Shown: piece after piece, positions 6,601 to 10,000 of the stretch
How the letters are laid out: the number at the start of each line of letters is the position of its first letter
Numbering within the stretch: position 1 is the stretch's first letter
Assembly (NCBI RefSeq): GCF_964340395.1
Contig: NC_135559.1
Location: 19,335,650 to 19,345,649, forward strand
Origin: Glandiceps talaboti
Taxonomy: Eukaryota; Hemichordata; Enteropneusta; Spengelidae
Length of the DNA stretch: 10,000 nt
Direction of reading: 5' to 3'
Notes under the pieces: generated by a model
Told to the model about the DNA's origin: nothing
Databases searched by the model: none
The model's input: the letters and a program-made list of their open reading frames with translations, nothing else
Program-made: the position numbers and the translations under genes

Positions 6601-9538
6601 ATATGAATGGTTGGTTTTTTTTCACATTAGTGCGTGTTTACCGTTTCTAGTTGGGTTTGAATAGCAGACTAGACGACAACATGAAGTGTCGATCTATTGT
6701 GATCTTTCCTTTCAACTTATGACATTTCAACGCCTTGTCTCTACGACTACGACGATATAGATCACCCTGCATGCGGGGAATCGTTCATTTGACCCGGACA
6801 CACTACACGAACGTCGCACGAGACAATTCATTGTCACCCCTCGTTATGAGAAGGAACATTGAAACGCGACACTTCAGATTGTAGGTGTCGGAAAAATATA
6901 ATCACAAGGATTGCCATTTTGGTGACATTTCAAGAGAACCTAAACAAATGACTGAGATAATATATTTTAAATAGTCTACAGCTCGTAAAAACCCGTACAA
7001 AATACACAATGAAGGGGTGTGTATTTTTCAATAGTGGCGGCGACATTTCTTTCAATTTCAAGACATAACCGATCATTGTGCACGGCTCAGGTCACTGAGG
7101 TTGAGGCGAACTTTACAAACTCACCACAACCACAACTTGAAGCCATATTTGATACTTGAAAACACAAAGAAGTTCCCGAGAAATCACATTTTTTTCAATG
7201 CTATTAAACATGCCATGGAGATACAAATTTCAACCTACTGCGACACCAGAATGGACTCTTCACTGATTTTTCCAGACTTTATCAAGTTAAATAACAATAT
7301 TGATTCAGTTTTTGAAATGTATAATTTGTGTGATATTATGAGATATAACTATTGATAAAAATATTCACGTGTAAATATCTTCATGATTTCAATTACCACT
7401 TTCTAATTAAATAATGCAACATTTTGAAACATTTTGTGACGTGACGTTAAAGGGGCACAAGCTGAGTTTCTAAATATTTGGACTTAGTTTTGACTGCATG
7501 TTTAAAAGCACAGGTACTAGAATCAATCTGTATGATTTAAAAAATATGGGTAAATGTCTTATTTACCATACATATTTTTTAAAAATCATACAGATTAATT
7601 TGAGTACCTGTGTTTAAAAGGTCCTCATAGTATTACACTATGACGCACACCTATCAATTGACTGAATTCAAACCTAGTATTTAGATTAATACCGTAAACT
7701 ATCCGATGACGTAATTTAGCATACGTAATAAAAATGTCCAGGAAATCCCTACTGTGCAATCACCAGTTATAACAATGCCAGAATACAAATTGTAATATAC
7801 AAGAACTCCCTACTATGCAATCATCAGTTCTGACAATGCCAGAATACAAATTGTAATATACAAGAACTCCCTACTATGCAATCACCAGTTATAACAATGC
7901 CAGAATACAAATTGTAATATACAAGAACTCCCTACTATGCAATCACCAGTTATAACAATGCCAGAATACAAATTGTAATATACAAGAACTCCCTACTATG
8001 CAATCACCAGTTCTAACAATGCCAGAATACAAATTGTAATATACAAGAACTCCCTACTATGCAATCACCAGTTCTAACAATGTCAGAATACAAATTGTAA
8101 TATACAAGAACTCCCTACTATGCAATCATCAGTTCTAACAATGCCAGAATACAAATTGTAATATACAAGAACTCCCTACTATGCAATCATCAGTTCTAAC
8201 AATGCCAGAATACAAACTGTAATATACAAGAACTCCCTACTATGCAATCATCAGTTCTAACAATGCCAGAATACAAATTGTAATATACAAGAACTCCCTA
8301 CTATGCAATCACCAGTTCTAACAATGCCAGAAGACAATTGTAATGTTATAGAAGACATGCATTGACATTAAACATTATATTAGAATGTAGTTTTATTTAA
8401 GTATTGTTACCGCTTGAGTAAAAAAAATATAAAGTGAGCTTGTGCCACTTTAAGATGGACGTATCGTGAACTCCTCCCCTTAAGTGTCGGATAACAGGAA
8501 TACGTCACCAATGCGTCACTTGGTGATATTGACAGTGACCAACACTGCCAAAGACTGATAACAGTGAGAGTCTTCAACACTGTTCTGTATGCCCTGTACA
8601 TTGCTTATATGGTTATACAATATTTATTCTAAGGTACACAGACTCGAGTTGTACTATACACACACTGACCATTCAAACTAGTGATTAGTGACGTTGCACT
8701 AGTACCCACTTGAAACCACACACTTCATATGATAAATACTGACCCGCTATACATAACTTGGTTTAAATGTTCACTGCCCCAGAAACGTGTGTGACACGTT
8801 TACACAACAGAATTAATACAGTAACTATGGTAACGGGGCAAACAGCGTCAATCTATATTCACATCAGAGATAGTTGCACAGTTAAATGTTCAACGCAGGC
8901 GTTTCTAAACTTCTCTAATTTGAGACCATGACAAACGACCTTGTGTTACTCCATTCAGAACGAAACTTTCGTACGTACGTCCAGAAACAAAATACGCAAC
9001 AATCAATTATGTAGTCGATAAACGTTGCCGTCCTTCCACAAAGTGTGTGTCATAACGTATCCAAGTTAAAAGGTTGACAATAAAAAAATTGGTATTGGTT
9101 GACAGAATTAATTATACGTGTATTCGATTTACAAATGTGAGAGCCAAATGGTTCGTTAGTGGTGCATTACACCATTAGCGTGTCACTGTGCACTGTGTGT
9201 CATTCATTACTGATTTGTAATCCTTGGGGACTAAAGCATTGGATGTCTATGTGTGCGTGTGTGTGTGTGATCAGGGTACCGGGTAATCGTGAATTTACCG
9301 TCCTCTGTGGCTGTATTCGTTTCACAGCAACATACAAGTTACTAAACGTAATCTCAAAGCAAAGGTACGCCACGAGTGGTATCTGTTAAAGATGATAATC
9401 AGGTACATTTGTACTGCACATATAATAAAATACAAGTATCTATACAAACGCCTGACCTTAATACGTTAATCGTTCATGGTCTGAACAAATTCACATATAA
9501 ACAGGCAATATTCGGTGAAAAATTAAAATACTTACCAT
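610..9538 (-). CDS. Calmodulin-like four EF-hand protein, 153 aa, spliced from five exons
   Basis: Spliced CDS on the minus strand: 9538-9536, 5676-5646, 4771-4628, 1368-1129, 653-610 (462 nt with stop). Seen: four 12-residue EF-hand loops at residues 21-32, 57-68, 93-104 and 129-140, spaced 36 apart as in calmodulin; an N-terminus [17 protein letters not shown] close to calmodulin's; and the segment [18 protein letters not shown] before the central linker. Known for the family: cytosolic or nuclear Ca2+ sensors whose lobes close on target helices. Loops 1, 2 and 4 have good ligands (D-x-D-x-D/N ... E). Loop 3 reads [12 protein letters not shown], with Gly at ligand position 5, so its Ca2+ affinity may be low. 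Oddities: Trp19 where calmodulin has Leu; the linker is one residue shorter; Asp115 replaces the usually trimethylated Lys; the tail is [13 protein letters not shown] instead of FVQMMTAK. Calmodulin is 148 residues. It is more likely a diverged paralogue than calmodulin itself. Family assignment is very secure; the exon 1 choice is less so. Confidence 0.9.
654..1128 (-). other. Intron 4 (475 nt)
   Basis: It runs from donor GTTTGT (1128-1123) to acceptor TTTTCAG (660-654). Nearly half of it is the ACC/GGT microsatellite. The rest shows nothing recognisable. Confidence 0.8.
802..1014. repeat. Interrupted (ACC)n / (GGT)n microsatellite
   Basis: Long runs of ACC on the plus strand (GGT in the transcript) are interrupted by about four copies of a module near CCAATACAAACAC and by CCATGACC. 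The module recurs near 839, 897, 938 and 953, so part of the block grew by segmental duplication rather than simple slippage. The His-rich plus-strand frame and the Val/Gly-rich minus-strand frames through it are by-products. Confidence 0.95.
1129..1368 (-). CDS. Coding exon 4, 240 nt: rest of EF-hand 2, linker, EF-hands 3 and 4
   Basis: The acceptor is TTTCTCGTTCAG, with a CTGAC branch-point candidate upstream. Joining G|GA restores Gly60 and gives [13 protein letters not shown]. The exon runs to GAT TTT GAA G|GTTTGT, ending inside the last codon of loop 4. It corresponds to vertebrate exons 4 and 5 (107 + 136 nt) fused, less one codon in the linker ([12 protein letters not shown] here, against KDTDSEEEIREAF). 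Loop 3 has Gly at position 5. The donor GTTTGT is weak. If it is not used, the frame ends two codons later (GGT TTG TGA). Confidence 0.95.
2802..2824 (+). other. G-tract cluster, possible G-quadruplex
   Basis: Tracts of four G (2802-2805), four G (2810-2813) and ten G (2815-2824) are separated by ATGA and A. This meets the usual G-quadruplex pattern on the strand that is template for the gene. It lies just before the purine array. Confidence 0.6.
2856..3138. repeat. Polypurine pentanucleotide array (AGAAG/AGGAG)n
   Basis: About 280 bp of near-pure purine on the plus strand. It is built on AGAAG units, with blocks of AGATG at the start and of GAGAG/AGGAG towards the end. Only a few T, C or CAG interruptions occur. 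The transcript strand is correspondingly pyrimidine-rich (CTTCT). The Arg/Glu frames on plus and the Ser/Leu frame on minus are by-products of this repeat. Confidence 0.95.
3766..3865. repeat. Short imperfect tandem repeat, four units of 23-28 bp
   Basis: Four units carry the core GTGCGGTGTCCGAGTCTATCTT with substitutions. They start near 3766, 3792, 3815 and 3838; unit lengths vary from 23 to 28 bp. Confidence 0.8.
4014..4627. repeat. Degenerate tandem array, about 68-78 bp period, abutting exon 3
   Basis: Units can be anchored on a recurring CTAAC near 4014, 4089, 4164, 4242, 4319, 4469 and 4537; one weak unit lies between 4396 and 4460. Shared parts in order are CTAAC, AGTACAGGAGTCTA, GGACCCT, TAGGAGAACTTTGAGGCTTAG and GCTATCTTAC. 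The last unit runs into the exon 3 donor, whose plus-strand form is also CTATCTTAC. Further decayed copies may extend left to about 3950. Confidence 0.75.
4628..4771 (-). CDS. Coding exon 3, 144 nt: EF-hand 1 and first part of EF-hand 2
   Basis: The acceptor is GTCTTTTAG before AATTCAAGG; the donor is GATG|GTAAGA. The exon encodes residues 12-60: [16 protein letters not shown], helix B, then MMDAVDEDG at the start of loop 2. It is 144 nt and phase 1 at both ends, the same as vertebrate CALM exon 3. Loop 1 ([12 protein letters not shown]) has all side-chain ligands. Trp19 in the entering helix is unusual for this family. Its donor directly abuts a degenerate tandem array. Confidence 0.96.
4772..5645 (-). 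other. Intron 2 (874 nt)
   Basis: Donor GTAAGT (5645-5640), acceptor TTTTAG ending at 4772. The content is AT-rich and unique. The only motif I can name is the CRE-type palindrome 20 bp inside the donor. Confidence 0.88.
5618..5625. promoter_or_regulatory. CRE-type palindrome TGACGTCA in intron 2
   Basis: An exact TGACGTCA, the binding sequence of CREB/ATF bZIP factors, followed closely by another TGACG-like half (TTTGACG). It is close to exon 2. An 8-mer can occur by chance, so function is unproven. Confidence 0.35.
5646..5676 (-). CDS. Coding exon 2, 31 nt ([10 protein letters not shown])
   Basis: It is preceded by a pyrimidine-rich tract ending TTCTTTTCAG and followed by GTAAGT. It encodes [10 protein letters not shown] plus the first base of the Glu12 codon (phase 1). 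The vertebrate CALM genes also have a 31-nt second exon with the same phases, and the peptide aligns with ADQLTEEQIA of calmodulin. The split codon G|AA gives Glu, as the family requires before FKEAF. Confidence 0.93.
6136..6495. repeat. 47-bp minisatellite, seven units plus a partial
   Basis: Units start at 6136, 6183, 6230, 6277, 6324, 6371 and 6418, exactly 47 bp apart. A shortened unit follows that lacks the ACTGGCTTGAC segment. The core is ACTGGCTTGACAGTATAGCC, then CAGAGACTTGGCTATCTGAC. Each full unit contains ATACTG-GCTTGA-CAGTAT (the first A belonging to the preceding copy), a 6-bp stem with a 6-nt loop. The third unit is the most changed at its start. Confidence 0.95.
6511..6551. repeat. 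Inverted decayed copy of the 47-bp unit
   Basis: The reverse complement contains TAGCCCAGAGATTTGGC and TTTCTGGCTTG, matching the minisatellite core with a few changes and a small insertion. It stands about 15 bp beyond the array in opposite orientation, so it could pair with any unit. Confidence 0.8.
7501..7620. repeat. Long imperfect hairpin inside the TTAA element
   Basis: Arms of about 55 bp (7501-7556 and 7562-7620) share CACAGGTACT, AATCTGTATGATTT and AAAAAATAT in inverted order, with a few mismatches and small insertions. The loop is only about 5 nt. The near-perfect pairing suggests a foldback structure. Confidence 0.88.
7739..8345. repeat. 61-bp minisatellite, ten copies
   Basis: Copies start at 7739, 7800, 7861, 7922, 7983, 8044, 8105, 8166, 8227 and 8288, exactly 61 bp apart. 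The core is CAAGAACTCCCTACTATGCA. The first copy is the most diverged and the last is broken after AGAAGACAATTG. A few linked variants sort the copies into groups: CACCAGTTATAAC in copies 1, 3 and 4; CACCAGTTCTAAC in 5, 6 and 10; CATCAGTTCTAAC in 7-9. The variants appear in runs, as expected from recent block amplification. Confidence 0.97.
9251..9269. repeat. Short (GT)n microsatellite
   Basis: Nineteen bases of GT repeat with one C interruption (GTGTGCGTGTGTGTGTGTG). Confidence 0.85.
9536..9538 (-). CDS. Coding exon 1: initiator ATG only
   Basis: The minus strand reads CAG-ATG-GTAAGT, an ATG followed at once by a consensus donor. Animal calmodulin genes characteristically have their first intron directly after the start codon, and exon 2 here begins with the alanine codon expected at residue 2, in phase 0. 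I looked for ATG-GT on the minus strand above 5676. The others (near 5897, 7565, 8667, 8927, 9171 and 9760) have poor donors or, near 7565, lie inside a repeat hairpin. Promoter-like motifs lie 70-220 bp upstream. The 5' end of the transcript is not determined. Confidence 0.65.
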
Positions 9539-9690
9539 CTGAAAAACGAAGAGAGTTAGACACAACGTTAATTGAAACCAATATCTGCTTATGTGAGTTC
9601 TCCCTTGCTGACGTATATATGTGAACCCGGTAACACCGGTATGTTTGGTTTTGATGTTTGATCACATACACAAGGTGGTTGTTGAGCTGA

Positions 9691-9701
9691 TGCGCATGCG
9701 C
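9691..9701. promoter_or_regulatory. NRF-1-type palindrome TGCGCATGCGC
   Basis: An exact match to the NRF-1 consensus (YGCGCAYGCGCR), with CpGs in an otherwise CpG-poor stretch. NRF-1 sites are core-promoter elements in animals, usually within about 200 bp of transcription starts. It lies about 155 bp upstream of the ATG. Confidence 0.65.
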
Positions 9702-9739
9702 GAATACATTTATTGCACTTAATGACTGAGAAGAGAGCG

Positions 9740-9754
9740 AGGTCACACAGGTCA
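9740..9754 (+). promoter_or_regulatory. DR3 nuclear-receptor element (AGGTCA-cac-AGGTCA)
   Basis: Two perfect AGGTCA half-sites in direct repeat with a 3-nt spacer. DR3 is bound by RXR heterodimers of the VDR type in vertebrates. The partner in this organism is unknown. Confidence 0.45.
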
Positions 9755-10000
9755 GGTGTTAACCATCAAACAAGCTAACAAAGGCATTGTAGGCAGGCCC
9801 AGTTATATATTTATTTGGTGATTTGCGTACGTGTGAAACACAATACCCAGTTTGTGCTTACAACTAACGACTCGGTGTTTTTATTGAGGTGTGTGTATCT
9901 GCTCATGAAAAATGCTGACGTCAAGGAGGAAAGAACACAGGAAGACTTACTCTCTAATATCGAACTATATAACTGTAGACACAATGGCAATAATATATGG
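9755..10000. other. 5' flank of the gene
   Basis: AT-rich sequence without a recognisable frame. It contains an exact CRE palindrome TGACGTCA at 9916-9923. An upstream untranslated exon, if one exists, could lie here or beyond the window. Confidence 0.4.

Larger units (their letters stand above)
7447..8453. mobile_element. Probable non-autonomous DNA transposon with TTAA ends and internal satellite
   Basis: The left end is TTAA (7447-7450) followed by AGGGGCACAAGCTGAG. The right end read inward on the other strand is TTAA (8453-8450) followed by AGTGGCACAAGCTCAC. Twelve of the first 13 bases agree, and both are flanked by TTAA, the target site of piggyBac-type elements. There is no transposase frame. 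Inside are a 120-bp hairpin near the left end and a ten-copy 61-bp array. A piggyBac-derived MITE is one reading. A Helitron/Helentron-like element with central tandem repeats is the other, but the TTAA-flanked inverted ends favour the first. Confidence 0.65.
5677..9535 (-). other. Intron 1 (3859 nt)
   Basis: Bounded by GTAAGT at 9535-9530 and TTTTCAG ending at 5677. It contains the 47-bp minisatellite and the TTAA-flanked element. The stretches 5700-6130, 6560-7440 and 8460-9250 hold no gene I can recognise. Short frames at plus 7101-7355, minus 8407-8601 and plus 9159-9389 lack any domain signature. Confidence 0.65.
9600..9760 (-). promoter_or_regulatory. Putative promoter region of the calmodulin-like gene
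   Basis: Upstream of the ATG exon on the minus strand, a TATA-like run (complement of 9614-9620) lies about 80 bp before the ATG, overlapping a TACGTCA half-CRE (complement of 9609-9615). Further upstream come a consensus NRF-1 palindrome and a DR3 nuclear-receptor motif, listed separately. The clustering in 160 bp next to the inferred first exon is the argument; no transcription start is visible directly. Confidence 0.5.

Noticed and set aside
7089-7103. Second DR3-like element AGGTCA-ctg-AGGTTG
   Set aside because: The second half-site is imperfect and it is isolated in the intron, so it is not listed as a feature.
7101-7355. 84-residue plus-strand frame
   Set aside because: AT-rich chance frame inside intron 1 with no domain or conserved motif.
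7563-7570. Alternative ATG-GTAAAT first exon
   Set aside because: It lies in the loop side of a repeat hairpin, its donor is weaker than GTAAGT at 9535, and no promoter motifs stand upstream.
7739-8345. CRISPR array
   Set aside because: The 61-bp units join directly without unique spacers, in a eukaryotic intron; this is a minisatellite.
9159-9746. Overlapping short frames on both strands around the first exon
   Set aside because: They overlap the promoter-like motifs and the GT repeat, and show no family resemblance.

Overview
This is eukaryotic (animal) genomic DNA: AT-rich, low in coding density, full of micro- and minisatellites, with one spliced gene. The mixture of a calmodulin-family gene with long introns and many tandem arrays suggests a marine invertebrate, possibly a mollusc. 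That placement is inference; nothing in the window fixes the species.

The one gene I can support lies on the minus strand and encodes a complete four-EF-hand calmodulin-like protein of 153 residues. It can be assembled from five coding exons: 9538-9536 (initiator ATG only), 5676-5646 (31 nt), 4771-4628 (144 nt), 1368-1129 (240 nt) and 653-610 (44 nt, with TAA). Every junction is GT-AG, the phases agree, and the split codons restore family residues. The 31-nt and 144-nt exons match the sizes and phases known for animal calmodulin genes. The protein is not calmodulin itself. It has a tryptophan in the first helix, one residue fewer in the central linker, an altered third Ca2+ loop and an unusual C-terminal tail.

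Layout from low to high coordinate (3' to 5' of the gene): 1-609 is 3' flank or 3' UTR. Exon 5 follows, then intron 4 with an ACC/GGT microsatellite. Exon 4 is next, then intron 3 with a long purine array, a short 23-28 bp array and a degenerate array of about 75 bp that runs up to the exon 3 splice donor. Then come exon 3, the short intron 2, exon 2 and the 3.9-kb intron 1. Intron 1 holds a 47-bp minisatellite with an inverted unit at its end. It also holds a roughly 1-kb TTAA-flanked element with terminal inverted repeats, an internal hairpin and ten copies of a 61-bp repeat. The ATG exon and a promoter-like region follow (TATA-like run, consensus NRF-1 palindrome, DR3 nuclear-receptor site, CRE), reaching to the window end.

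I saw no bacterial-type operon, CRISPR array, rRNA or tRNA. The other open frames are chance frames or products of the simple repeats.
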